Below are positions 16,832-25,746 of a stretch of 64,000 nucleotides of DNA, in pieces. Under the pieces are notes generated by a model. It was not told the DNA's origin. It searched no databases and saw only the letters and a program-made list of their open reading frames with translations. Both the position numbers and the translations under genes were made by a program. The first letter of the stretch is position 1, and every line of letters starts with the position of its first letter. The stretch is from VAZQ01 sp963725185 (GTDB lineage Bacteria > Pseudomonadota > Alphaproteobacteria > Rhizobiales > Xanthobacteraceae). The stretch is from the NCBI GenBank assembly GCA_963725185.1, contig CAVRXO010000003.1, forward strand, positions 868,001 to 932,000. The letters run 5' to 3'.

Positions 16832-17782
16832 ATGAGGTTGCGGCGGCGAGAGCTCCTTTTGTTGGTGGCATTGACGTCGGCGGCAGCTGGGCCTGCCTTC
16901 GGACAAGCCAACCCGGTGGTTGGACCAGCCAGTCCTGGCAGCAACCACGGTTCCGGATCAATTCCCGCTTTATCGGGTCCGTGGGGTCACAACTTCCTGC
17001 TGTTTGAACCGCCATCGGCGGGCCCGGTCCCGGTCGTCACCAAGGTCCGTACGCCGGGCGGGACCCTGATGTTCAACGCGGTTGGCGATTACACGAACCC
17101 GATCTTGAAGCCGCAGGCCGCGGAAGTCGTCAAGCGGAGCGCGGAACGGGAGCTGAGCGGCGCCGCCATTCCCAATCCTCATAACCAATGCTGGCCGGAA
17201 CCAACTCCGTTCACGTTGAACATTCAATTCGGCGTCGAGATCATCCAGCAGAAGGACGAGGTTGTTCTGGTCACCCTCACGAACCAAGTCCGCCGTGTGC
17301 GCCTCGACGTGCCCCACTCGCCGCGTCCCACCCGCACCTGGCAGGGCGAGTCAGTCGGCCATTACGAGGGCGACACGCTGATCGTCGACACGATCGGCCA
17401 GATGGTCGGGCCGCTCTCGATGATCGACCGGTTCGGCACGCCCTTCAGCGCTGCATTGCACGTGATCGAGCGGTACCGGCTGATCGACGGCAAGCTGGCG
17501 CAGGACCTCCAGCAAAAGCACATTGGCAACTATTTCCTCCACGGGAGTCCCTATCGGAACACTTACGGGATGGGCGACATCGACCCCGATACGACGAAGC
17601 CGGGATTGCAGGTGGAGATCACGGTCGATGATCCGGTGATGTTTACCACCCCGTGGTCCGGGCTTGTGACGTACCGCCCCGTGCTGGGGAATTGGCCTGA
17701 AGCAATATGCGCCGAGAACACGCAGGGCTCCGGCGCGTCGTGGGTCGTCGTCGTGCCCAGGGCCGATAAGCCCGACTTCTGA
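16832..17782 (+). CDS. secreted conserved hypothetical protein, 316 aa (paralogue of 25747-26604 and 60342-61206)
   Basis: The ATG at 16832 is preceded by GGAGAGAG. MRLRRRELLLLVALTSAAAG is a signal peptide. Diagnostic segments are IQFGVEIIQQKDEVVLVTLT, PTRTWQGESVGHYEGDTLIV and LHVIERYRLIDGKLAQDL. The G..EGDTL.V.T sequence and the closing beta-rich block (VEITVDDPVMFTTPWSGLVT) match the same architecture as the two other secreted proteins in this window. The family is common in soil bacteria and uncharacterised. Probably periplasmic; no operon partner. Confidence 0.65.
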   Translation: MRLRRRELLLLVALTSAAAGPAFGQANPVVGPASPGSNHGSGSIPALSGPWGHNFLLFEPPSAGPVPVVTKVRTPGGTLMFNAVGDYTNPILKPQAAEVVKRSAERELSGAAIPNPHNQCWPEPTPFTLNIQFGVEIIQQKDEVVLVTLTNQVRRVRLDVPHSPRPTRTWQGESVGHYEGDTLIVDTIGQMVGPLSMIDRFGTPFSAALHVIERYRLIDGKLAQDLQQKHIGNYFLHGSPYRNTYGMGDIDPDTTKPGLQVEITVDDPVMFTTPWSGLVTYRPVLGNWPEAICAENTQGSGASWVVVVPRADKPDF

Positions 17783-18082
17783 AACCTGAAGTCTTTTACG
17801 CGCGGGCTCGCGAGCCTGCCTTCCGGAAGGGTCGCGAGTTGGCGTGCCGGTGGCAGCCGCCGACCGGCCGCTTCGCCCTCCATTGCGGGCGTTCTGCTGC
17901 CTTGCCGCGAACCGACGCCGGGGACCGGCCATAATGGCCCCTTTGAAGCCCCCCTCCCAAAGTGGTAGCGTGATCGACAAGCTGCCGGAGGGACGTGCCC
18001 CAGTCCCAGAATTCAAAGGTAGCTGCCAAGGGGACGGGCGTGGTTCCGTGAATTTGCACGGCAGCGTTAAGGGGGGACTCTC

Positions 18083-18850
18083 ATGCCGCTGGCCTTACCT
18101 AAGCTCGCCACCTTAAATCCTTCCATGGCATATGCCGTCGGCCAAACTCTGATGACCACGGTGGCGTGGCGATCGGCGGCTCTCACCACCTATCAGTTCT
18201 ATGAAGAAATCGATCGTTGGTTGGGACCGTGGGGCGCCAGCGGATACCCGATCGGCTACGGAAAGAAGTACAATATCGCCTTCAATACCGACCCGATATT
18301 GAACTCACCTTATTTTCCGGTTGCGAATGCGTGGGTGCACCAGACGACAATCAATCTTCAGGTCGCGCTGGTGGATGTCATCGTGGCAGCCATTCGAGAC
18401 AACAAGCTCTACAGGATCATTCAGGAGGACCAGCTTCGCAAAGCGGCCTTCGATGCCCATCCGGGGGCGTATCTTCGCGGCGGACTGATGCGTGTGGCCG
18501 AACAAGAGCCGGAATGCATTCCAGTTATCGTGGCGATTCCCTGGGAGCAGTTCAATCCGCTCAATCCGAATTTTTCCATGACGTTCGGACAAGTTGTCGA
18601 GGTCATTCGCGAACCAGGCATCCGCCGTTGGCTGCAAGCCGCCATAGCGGGCTCGACCCATCTTCCAAGCGAAGCCAGGCGGCTGCTTTACGAGGAAGCG
18701 CGCAATGCGGTTCAAGCCGCAGGCGACGCAGCCCGGGAGACGATCGAGCGGACGGAACGGCTGCTGGTCAGCGAAACCAAAAGAGCTCTGCTGCGCCGGT
18801 TTGCCGAATTGACGGAGCGATACCAACCGTTGCGTCGCTATTTTTATTGA
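18083..18850 (+). CDS. hypothetical protein, 255 aa
   Basis: ATG 18083 follows a strong AAGGGGGGA ribosome site. The N-terminal half includes a weakly hydrophobic MAYAVGQTLMTTVAWRSAAL. The middle has YPIGYGKKYNIAFNTDPILN and INLQVALVDVIVAAIRDNKL. The C-terminal ~70 residues are a charged helical region (EEARNAVQAAGDAARETIER) likely to form a coiled coil. I do not recognise the family. The 300 bp before it hold no gene that I can see. Confidence 0.55.
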   Translation: MPLALPKLATLNPSMAYAVGQTLMTTVAWRSAALTTYQFYEEIDRWLGPWGASGYPIGYGKKYNIAFNTDPILNSPYFPVANAWVHQTTINLQVALVDVIVAAIRDNKLYRIIQEDQLRKAAFDAHPGAYLRGGLMRVAEQEPECIPVIVAIPWEQFNPLNPNFSMTFGQVVEVIREPGIRRWLQAAIAGSTHLPSEARRLLYEEARNAVQAAGDAARETIERTERLLVSETKRALLRRFAELTERYQPLRRYFY

Positions 18851-19042
18851 ATGCGGGGTCGCGTGCGCATCTCGTAAGCTCATCGCGCGAATACGTGTGG
18901 CTGCGCCCAAGCACTCCTCCGCGTCGTCAGATCCCAGGCGCGGCGCACGGCGGTGCTCCGAGCGCGGCCCGTTCCGCTCGGCCGACGCTCTTCCTATATG
19001 TCAAGAACAGCCCGTCCATCTTGGCATCTCGGGAGCATGGGT

Positions 19043-19924
19043 ATGTCGATCCTCACCAATGCGGAAGGAAATCCCAGGAATCGGTTCCGGGCAGCCCCCC
19101 GCAATGACGATTTCACCATCGACCAGGATTGGAATTCGTACTCCGCCGCGGAGCACGAGCGCTGGGATCGGCTGTTCGCCCGCTCGCGAGCGGTGCTGCA
19201 GGATCGGGCCTGTGCCGAGTTCCTGGAGATGGCGAGCGTGCTCAAGCTCTCGGACTCCGGCATTCCCGACATGCGGTGCTTGAGCGACCGGCTCGAAGGA
19301 ATGACCGGGTGGCGCGTCGTTCCCGTGGCGGGACTCGTCCCGGACGAGGTGTTTTTCGACCACCTGGCCAATCAGCGTTTCCCGGCCGGCGCGTTCATCC
19401 GGTCCGAGCAGGAGATGGATTACCTCGAGGAGCCCGACGTCTTTCACGACGTCTTCGGCCACGTGCCGCTGCTCGCCAATCCGGTCTTTGCCGATTTCAT
19501 GCAGGCCTATGGCAAAGGCGGACGGCGCGCCATGCGGCTCGGCCGGCTCAAGAACCTGGCGCGGCTCTACTGGTACACGGTCGAGTTCGGCTTGATCCGG
19601 ACGCCGGAAGGGCTGCGCATCTTCGGCGCCGGCATAATGTCCTCGGCGGCCGAAAGCGTATTTGCGCTCGAGAGCCAATCCCCCCACCGCGTCGCATTCG
19701 ACCTGGCGCGGGTCGTGCGCACCCGCTACATCATCGATGATTTTCAGCAGATCTACTTCGTCATCGACAGCTTCCGCGGGTTGCTCGATGAGTGCTACCG
19801 CGATTTCGGTCCGCTCTACGAGCGGATGGCGACGGCGAGCGATGTCGAGCCGCATGCATTGATCGAAGGCGACACGGTGGTTACCCAAGGCACGCTCGGC
19901 TATTTCAGGGACAGACCAAAGTAG
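19043..19924 (+). CDS. phhA: phenylalanine 4-monooxygenase
   Basis: Converts phenylalanine to tyrosine with tetrahydrobiopterin, O2 and a non-haem iron. The ATG at 19043 has a GGGAG ribosome site; an upstream in-frame ATG at 18998 has none. 293 aa is the bacterial length with no regulatory ACT domain. Key parts are W..Y...EH..W..LF, GWRVVPVAGLVPDEVFFDHL (substrate/pterin region), the iron ligands in DVFHDVFGHVPLL (both His) and the Glu in LYWYTVEFGLI. FGAGIMSSAAESVFALES closes the active site. No pterin-recycling gene is adjacent. Confidence 0.92.
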   Translation: MSILTNAEGNPRNRFRAAPRNDDFTIDQDWNSYSAAEHERWDRLFARSRAVLQDRACAEFLEMASVLKLSDSGIPDMRCLSDRLEGMTGWRVVPVAGLVPDEVFFDHLANQRFPAGAFIRSEQEMDYLEEPDVFHDVFGHVPLLANPVFADFMQAYGKGGRRAMRLGRLKNLARLYWYTVEFGLIRTPEGLRIFGAGIMSSAAESVFALESQSPHRVAFDLARVVRTRYIIDDFQQIYFVIDSFRGLLDECYRDFGPLYERMATASDVEPHALIEGDTVVTQGTLGYFRDRPK

Positions 19925-20064
19925 CCACCGGTACGCCGCCGCTGGCACGCACCCGCCAAATTGGTGTACGATCCCGGCAAGCCACCGCAAAGAGGACGCA
20001 GGCCGGCGGACACCCGGCTTCGAGCGAATGGAAGTGGGGCGCATCCGGATCAGGGAGCATAGCC

Positions 20065-20737
20065 ATGGACCGCAACAGCTACATCGGCGTCGTGACCGCG
20101 TTTCTCACCGCCTGCGCAACGATGAATTGCGCCAGCGCGCAGCAGCCTCCCGAGCACGCATTGACGTGGACGCCGCGTGTGATCGCGCTCGCGCCGCCGA
20201 AGCCCGGCGCCCCGACAATGACCGTGAGTTCGCCGGATTTTGCCGGCCAGAACTACCGGGACAGGCGGTTCTTCAATATCGAGTGCTGCGGAGGTCAGAA
20301 CATCTCGCCGGGGGTCGATTGGTCGGCCGGTCCTGCCGGCACGCAGTCCTATGCGCTGGTCATGGAAGGTGAAGGCGGTGTCCGTGTACGGCCGGATCCG
20401 ACCGTGCATTGGATCATCTACAACATCCCCGCGAACGTCACCAAATTGCCAAGAGCCATTCCCACTGACGCCCATGTCAAGGATCCGGCAGGCGCGCTCA
20501 ACGGGCTGCAAGAACTCGGCGACCGGGCACGAGGACATCAGCGCCGATCCGGGCTACCGAGGACCCAACTTCCACGCTGAAGGCGGCACGCCCCACCCCT
20601 ATTATTTCGAGATATTCGCGCTTGATACGAAGCTGGACCTCGACCCTGCCCAAGCAAGACGCACGGCGGTGGTCGCCGCCATGCGGGGCCATGTTCTTGC
20701 TTCCGGCGAGGTCTTCTCCAAGATTCGGCTTGCATAA
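20065..20737 (+). pseudogene. PEBP (YbhB/YbcL, RKIP-like) family protein, frameshifted near 20510
   Basis: ATG 20065 has a CAGGGAG ribosome site and a signal peptide (VVTAFLTACATMNCASAQ). The phosphatidylethanolamine-binding fold follows: SPDFAGQNYRDRRFFN, then GGQNISPGVDWSAGPAGTQS, YALVMEGEGG and VHWIIYNIPANVTKLPRAIP. Near 20510 (GALNGLQ) the frame shifts; the other frame carries ATGHEDISADPGYRGPNFHA and PHPYYFEIFALDTKLDL to the stop at 20737. The full length is normal for a secreted member. The single indel sits in the best-conserved region, so it may be a sequence error. Confidence 0.75.
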
Positions 20738-20910
20738 TTTCGATCCGCCGCCGCAATAGACCTTCCGCACTGCCCTCGGGTCCGTCCGTCGCTTGAGCGG
20801 CTGCGCCGCGTGCTTTGCCGCGGCAGGGTCGCTTGCGGGGAGCGCGTGATGCTGCAATCATCGCACGGGCTTGGGGGCTAGATCAGCGACAATAACAAAG
20901 GGAGGACTTC

Positions 20911-21561
20911 ATGCGATGCCTCAACCGACTGTGCTGCGCGAGCGCGCTCCTGGCCGCGATCTCGGCACCGGTCTTGGCGGGCGACATCACGACCGATTGG
21001 GCGAGCGTCAAGCCGCCGCCGGCGCCGGAGCTCAAGCCCGTCACGGTCGACCCGAAGACCACGGCGCTGCTCGTTCTCGACTTCATGAAAGACAATTGCG
21101 GTCAGCGACCGCTCTGCATCGCCACCCTCCCCAACGTCAAGAAGCTCATCGACACCGCGCGGGCACAGAACATGCCGCTGTTCTACACGCTGGTCGGCAA
21201 GGACCCGACACCCGCCAACATGGTCGATCAGAGCCTCGTGCCGCACGCCGACGACTTCATCGTCAAGGGCTCGGCCGGGGCCGGCGACAAGTTCATCAAC
21301 TCCAACCTCGACCAGGGGCTCAAGGACAAGGGCATCAAGACCGTGATCGTGATCGGCACGTCGGCCCAGGTTGCGGTCGGCGGCACCGCCCTCGGGGCGG
21401 CGGAGCGCGGCTACAAGGCGATCGTGCCGGTGGACGGCATGTCGTCGGAGGACGCCTACAACGAGCAGTACGCGGCCTGGCACATCTACAAAGGCGGTCC
21501 GCAGGTGCTGGTCAAGAATGCCACGCTCACGCGCACCGACCTGATCAAGTTCGGCAGCTGA
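20911..21561 (+). CDS. secreted isochorismatase-like (cysteine hydrolase family) protein lacking the catalytic Cys
   Basis: ATG 20911 follows AAAGGGAGGA. MRCLNRLCCASALLAAISAP is a signal peptide. The isochorismatase fold is clear: TTALLVLDFMKDNCGQ holds the catalytic Asp, and FIVKGSAGAGDKFINSNLDQ holds the Lys region. The position of the usual Cys in the G(T/V)xTxxCV motif reads VIVIGTSAQVAVGGTALGAA, with Ala in place of Cys. A hydrolase of this family normally needs that Cys, so it may be a binding or otherwise non-hydrolytic form, or the substitution is recent. Role unknown. Confidence 0.75.
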   Translation: MRCLNRLCCASALLAAISAPVLAGDITTDWASVKPPPAPELKPVTVDPKTTALLVLDFMKDNCGQRPLCIATLPNVKKLIDTARAQNMPLFYTLVGKDPTPANMVDQSLVPHADDFIVKGSAGAGDKFINSNLDQGLKDKGIKTVIVIGTSAQVAVGGTALGAAERGYKAIVPVDGMSSEDAYNEQYAAWHIYKGGPQVLVKNATLTRTDLIKFGS

Positions 21562-21656
21562 GCCGTCAGGCGAGCTGCGGCTCGATTCCGCCGCTGGTGC
21601 GTTGACCGGCGGGACGCACCCCCGGCCGCTTGAATGCCGATTCCGTGAACCCGATC

Positions 21657-21826
21657 GGTGTAGGGTGGGCAAAGGCGGCCGAGGCTCTGCCGCATCGGCA
21701 CGACGCCCATTCCGCCGTGCCCACGCGGACGCGCTCGCAGCTTCTTTGGCGCTGCGCGTGGGCACGGCGGAAACCGCTCCGTCGATAGATCGAAGCTCCG
21801 TGGCCGCCTTTGCCCACCCTACGGGA
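21657..21826. repeat. nested long inverted repeat
   Basis: Outer arms GTAGGGTGGGCAAAGGCGGCC and its complement lie at the two ends. An inner pair (CCGCCGTGCCCACGCG and complement) sits near the centre. The element could fold into one long cruciform. It is typical of repeat families scattered through Bradyrhizobium-type intergenic DNA. Confidence 0.8.
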
Positions 21827-21839
21827 CCGCCTCACATAC

Positions 21840-21911
21840 CTGTCCCGGCCTTGCCGGGACCGTTACAAGCTCTGAGGTTGGTACGGTCCCGGCTCAAGGC
21901 CGGGACAAGTG
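21840..21911. repeat. inverted repeat family GTCCCGGC..GCCGGGAC (second copy at 36231)
   Basis: TGTCCCGGCCTTGCCGGGAC at the left and GGCTCAAGGCCGGGACAAGT at the right. The right arm recurs at 36322-36341, showing a dispersed element. Confidence 0.75.
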
Positions 21912-21948
21912 GGGGCCCAAACGCGATACAAGTATCAGGTTCACCTCA

Positions 21949-22686
21949 CTAGATGGCGGTTCTGCCGCCATCCACCGCGAGCTTTGCGCCCTGGACGAAA
22001 CTCGCCCGGTCGGTCGCGAGGAAAACGATGGCTTCGGCGATCTCGTCGGCCGTCGCCGGACGCCCCGCCGGCGCCTCGGCGGCCAGCCGCTCGAGGCCTT
22101 CGCCCATGGCGCCGGTGCCTTCGGTGCGCGTTGGACCGGGGCTCACCGTGTTGACCCGGACGCCGCTGCGGCCATATTCGGCTGCCCACACTTTCGTGAG
22201 CAGATTGATGGCGGCTTTGCTGGCGCCATAGAGGCTCATGCCGGGCGCTCCGTAATCCGCCACCATGGTGGAGACATTGACGATCGCGCCCTTGCCGCGC
22301 TTGCCCATCAATGGGGCGAGCTCCGCAACCAGGAAATACGGCGCTTTGACGTTGAGCGCAAAGACCTCATCAAACGATTCCTCGCTCGCCTCGTGGGTCG
22401 GCCCGAATGGATAAATTCCCGCATTGTTGATCAGGATATCGATCTGCCCGTTGCCAAGATCGACCGCTCGCCTTGCCACTTCCCTGGCGCTCGAAGCGTC
22501 CCGAAGATCGGACGATATGAAGTCCGCCTGCCCGCCCGCCGCTCGTATTTCGGCAATCGTCGTTTCGCCGCGTTTAACGTTGCGCGCCACGACCACGACA
22601 TGGACGCCCAAGGCGGCCAGCTTGTCGGCCACGGTACGGCCGATGCCACTTGTTCCCCCGGTAATAAGTGCGGTTGTTGCAGCCAT
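21949..22686 (-). CDS. short-chain dehydrogenase/reductase (SDR)
   Basis: 245 aa from ATG 22686 (AAGGA nine bases upstream). The classical SDR motifs are complete: the cofactor loop TALITGGTSGIGRTVADKL, the structural LINNAGIY, the catalytic Ser in IVNVSTMVADYG and the YGASKAAINLLTKV block with Tyr and Lys, then VNTVSPGPTRTEG and a GAKLAVDGGRTAI end. The Arg at the end of VVVARN and the missing Asp after strand 2 suggest NADP preference, but this is inference. Substrate unknown; no adjacent pathway genes. Confidence 0.85.
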   Translation of the reverse strand: MAATTALITGGTSGIGRTVADKLAALGVHVVVVARNVKRGETTIAEIRAAGGQADFISSDLRDASSAREVARRAVDLGNGQIDILINNAGIYPFGPTHEASEESFDEVFALNVKAPYFLVAELAPLMGKRGKGAIVNVSTMVADYGAPGMSLYGASKAAINLLTKVWAAEYGRSGVRVNTVSPGPTRTEGTGAMGEGLERLAAEAPAGRPATADEIAEAIVFLATDRASFVQGAKLAVDGGRTAI

Positions 22687-23146
22687 TTCCCAAATCCTTC
22701 TCATATGCGTCCGGATGCAAGGCGTCACATGAGCACGCACCGACTGCCGTTCAAGTCACTTGGGGCCGCGGATGTCTCGGATGGGATCAAAACGCGAAAT
22801 ACTCAAAACGAGCAATTGTTGTCGGCTATTCCTGGGCCGAGCCGACATGCCCCCCGGAACCGTGATTTCTCCGCGGCGGTGCGCGCGGCCGGCAAGCCGG
22901 TCGGGTTGATCGAGGCGCCAACCCGGCCTGCGGCGTCCCCGCCTGCTGATTGAAGCGGTCGAGCACCATCGGTATGCCGAGCGGCCTTTTTGCTGCCAGA
23001 TGCCTTCGGTATCTCCACTCGCCGCACCGGCTGCGGCTTGTAGCTTCCGTCGTCGCCCGACGGCGAATGTCAGCGCTCTATCGAGCTAAAACAAGCGCCG
23101 CGCTGACAACGCTCATCATTGGACAGCCAAGGATGCATTGGGCCAT
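22687..23146. other. intergenic, no gene seen
   Basis: Frames on both strands lack ribosome sites and domains. No RNA gene recognised. Confidence 0.45.
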
Positions 23147-23605
23147 CTAAGGGCATTGCCGGTAGCCGAATTTCTGGATCATGTCCTGCCCTGAAATCGG
23201 GTGGAAAGCCCAGGAATCCATGTAGTGATTGGCAATGACAAAGCTGCGAAGGCTGGAATGGTAATAGCCGGCCATCCTTGCGTTTCTCGCAGCGCTGACC
23301 GGCTGGTCCTCAGTTTCAAGTGCCGCGTGGAACTCAATCGTGGCACTGGGATCGACGCACACGCTCTTGATAGCCAAAAGCTCGGTGCAGGATGATCTGC
23401 AGTTGCCTTGAATACCAAATAGCTCTCCCGACTTATTGAACTGCTGAATGATTTGATCCATTTCGCCGAAACGCTTACCACCGCGCCCATAGGGGGTCGA
23501 GGATCCTTCCGCGCGTGCAGACGAAGCCCAAGCGACCATGGTAACGCAAGCCGCGAGCGATGCGACTTTGACGATTGATAGGACGCGAGCAGCATTTCTG
23601 TGCAT
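23147..23605 (-). CDS. secreted protein with a CxSSCT motif (ClpP/crotonase-like periplasmic family), 152 aa
   Basis: The ATG at 23605 is chosen because the G-rich ribosome site (GAGGGGGGG) is properly spaced for it; ATG 23611 would touch that site. A signal peptide (VKVASLAACVTMVAWASSAR) precedes the mature protein. QGNCRSSCTELLAIKSVCVD followed by ATIEFHAAL matches the GxCxSACT...CVxPxAxxxFHAA pattern of a rhizobial periplasmic family related to the ClpP fold. The Ser beside the Cys aligns with the usual nucleophile. The C-terminus (SWAFHPISGQDMIQKFGYRQ) is also typical. Catalysis is unproven. Confidence 0.6.
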   Translation of the reverse strand: MHRNAARVLSIVKVASLAACVTMVAWASSARAEGSSTPYGRGGKRFGEMDQIIQQFNKSGELFGIQGNCRSSCTELLAIKSVCVDPSATIEFHAALETEDQPVSAARNARMAGYYHSSLRSFVIANHYMDSWAFHPISGQDMIQKFGYRQCP

Positions 23606-23908
23606 AGGCATTCCCCCCCCTCTATGTTGCAGTAAAATTATCCCGACGAAGGTCCGTTGCGGGTTTCCCGGAAAGGCCGGGCTGCGCGACTGGACTGTCC
23701 CCCGACAGTTGCCGACTCTTCGCGCCACCAGCCGCCAATTTGCGAAGTATTAGCGAGAGCTCGCACCGTCGCAAGGGGCCGCCAACTCCGGAGGATCTCT
23801 ACCCGCCGCCGAGGATCTCGGATTGGAGAGAGCCCGTCAGCGGGCACAAGAGCCATACTGGAACCGGCCAAGAGGCGGCGGCACATCTGCTGAAGCGGCC
23901 TCATCAAG

Positions 23909-24330
23909 CTTGTGGCCCTCGGCAAAGTCTGCGCCCTGGTCGAGCTGATCGAGGCCCGCACGCACGCGGGCTCCGATAATCGAGGACGCATCCGCGATGA
24001 CCACGCCAAGCAGGCGTCCGGAGCGATTGCGGGTCAGCCAGAACCGCGCCATCCGCCGAATCCAGCCGGGTGGGCGCGCCTGGCAAGGGAGTTGGGAAGG
24101 ACCGGCGTTATGACGACGGTCGCAGCGTCCCGTTCGGGCTCGCATTCTGCTTTGATCGATCGCGCGGCGACGCCGCTTGCCCCGAGCCGGCGACGGCACC
24201 CGTAGACCGCGCGCCGCAGCCTCGGCAATTCGACCGGGCAGCATATCGTTGAGCAACCAAACGTTACCAGCCTCCCGGACCAGCGAGAACGCTCAGGCCC
24301 AAACCGAGCAGGTTTCGGGTCGTGAGCGCG
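23909..24330 (-). pseudogene. degraded relic of the virion-linked toxin gene, copy 1
   Basis: Reading the minus strand, the upper part carries NVWLLNDMLPGRIAE, matching NVWLLNDTLRGRMAE in the putative toxin protein at 28601-29131; the DNA around 24240-24310 and 28955-29035 also agrees. Upstream of that match the frame is broken (stop and shift near 24270). Downstream the sequence encodes a different tail (FWLTRNRSGRLLGVVIADAS). This looks like an old toxin gene with the shared pre-toxin region and another C-terminus. The lower part (23909-24136) is repeated at 24478-24688. Confidence 0.4.
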
Positions 24331-24363
24331 CACGTGTCTCCGGGAGGCCGCCTCGGGAGAATA

Positions 24364-24690
24364 TCAATCAAGATGGCATCGATCCGCGGGCCTGGCGGCA
24401 CAGCTGCCGCCGTTTCGGCGTTGCACGCTCAAGCCGTCGAATTCAACTTCGCGGCCTCGGCTGGGCTGGGCCGCGTCGAGCTCAGGCCCCGGGCAAAGTC
24501 CGCCCCCTGGTCGAGGTGATCGAGCCCGGCCTGCATGCGGGCGCCGATCATGGAAGACGAATCCGCGACGTCCGGAGCGATTGTAGGTAGGCCAAAACGC
24601 GCCACCCTCCGAATTTAGCCGGGTGGGTGGGGATGGCAAGAGAGTCGGATCGGACCGGGGTTACGACGAGGTTGCAGCGTCCGATTCGTC
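24364..24690 (-). pseudogene. second degraded copy of the same relic
   Basis: Bases 24478-24688 repeat 23909-24136 in direct orientation with many substitutions and an ~18-bp deletion (TGACCACGCCAAGCAGGC is missing here). The minus-strand translation resembles copy 1 (NRSGRR..., then a diverged tail) but frames are not maintained. It is a duplicated, decaying segment, not an active gene. Confidence 0.35.
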
Positions 24691-24901
24691 AGGCCCTCCT
24701 CTCTAGCAAGGCGCGCCGCTTCGCTGCGCCGAATTCCCGGTTGGAGCTACAAAGACATTCAGGCACCGCAATAAAAACATTGGTGCGGCCCCTTTTCACA
24801 AGCCGGCAGCTGATGTAATTTGATCTGAGGGCTACAGCGGGGTGCCCCGAAGTCTTTCGTGCCTATAACGGTTTGCTGGACCAACGCACAGGGGTAAACA
24901 C

Positions 24902-25457
24902 ATGGGGTTTATCTTAGTGTTCAGACGCTATGCACCTTTTTCCAAATTCGGATTTGGTTTTGAGGGCGACAATCGAACTGGTCCCTCCGTTTCGATGGAA
25001 GCAACGGCACGTACTATCGGGCTAGTGCCATTTGAGCGAGGAAGCGTCGGCTCTATTCACGCTGAGTTCCAGCGGAACGGAATTCCTTGGCCTTGGTGCC
25101 TGGGTGCGTAAACTCGCCGGCAAGCGCAAATCGAAGGTTTCTTGCTCAATCTCGAACAAAATTATGTCGAAAAACTCGCTTTCCTTCACCGCGAGCACTG
25201 CGGGCGCTAATCCTATGGTTCCTGGTGCCCCCGATATCGACACTTTTGTAGACTTTGGCGTTGAGTGGATTGGCAAGGGTTTGCGGTTTCGAGGTTCCGT
25301 TCGAGGAGACGACTTCCCGAACGCCGAGGTGTTTGTTCTAGATTTAAAGGGCTTTGGATGCCTTTTGTTTGATGGACGTACGACTGGAGGACAGGATACT
25401 GGACCGCTAACTCGCCTCGCTGGCCCCCACGAATCTCAGAAATCTTGGTTCGTTTAG
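24902..25457 (+). pseudogene. DUF3238-like protein, frameshifted near 25040
   Basis: ATG 24902 follows AGGGGTAAA. The first frame reads MGFILVFRRYAPFSKFGFGF then EGDNRTGPSVSMEATARTIG and ends at 25111. One base out of frame the protein continues from about 25035 (SGTEFLGLGAWVRKLAGKRK, then PMVPGAPDIDTFVDFGVEWI and GSVRGDDFPNAEVFVLDLKG) to the stop at 25457. The F.GDNR start and the APDID..FPNAEVF blocks resemble the DUF3238 layout as I remember it; that match is tentative. The DNA is AT-richer than its surroundings. It is one of few genes on the plus strand in this region. Confidence 0.5.
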
Positions 25458-25746
25458 CTGCGCGGTAACACTTTCTCCGGGTGGGATATTTTTGTCTTCG
25501 AAACTTTCGTGCCCATCGACGACGATGGAACAGACCGCGGGTCATCGCGTTGCTTGGGATGGAAGTGGCGGCAAGTTTTCCGGCGGAGGCGCCAGCTTGC
25601 AGTGGTAAGTTAGGTGACGTTCAGGGCGGCCGGCGGGCGATGTCTCAATCGGCACGGCATGGCCGCCGGCCTGAGCGAAGCTGTGACACGGCCCGATCCA
25701 CCCGAGGGAGCGGCGCGCCATCACGTAGCGCGGCCACAGTAGAACG
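25458..25746. other. intergenic, no gene seen
   Basis: Nothing supported on either strand. Confidence 0.4.
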
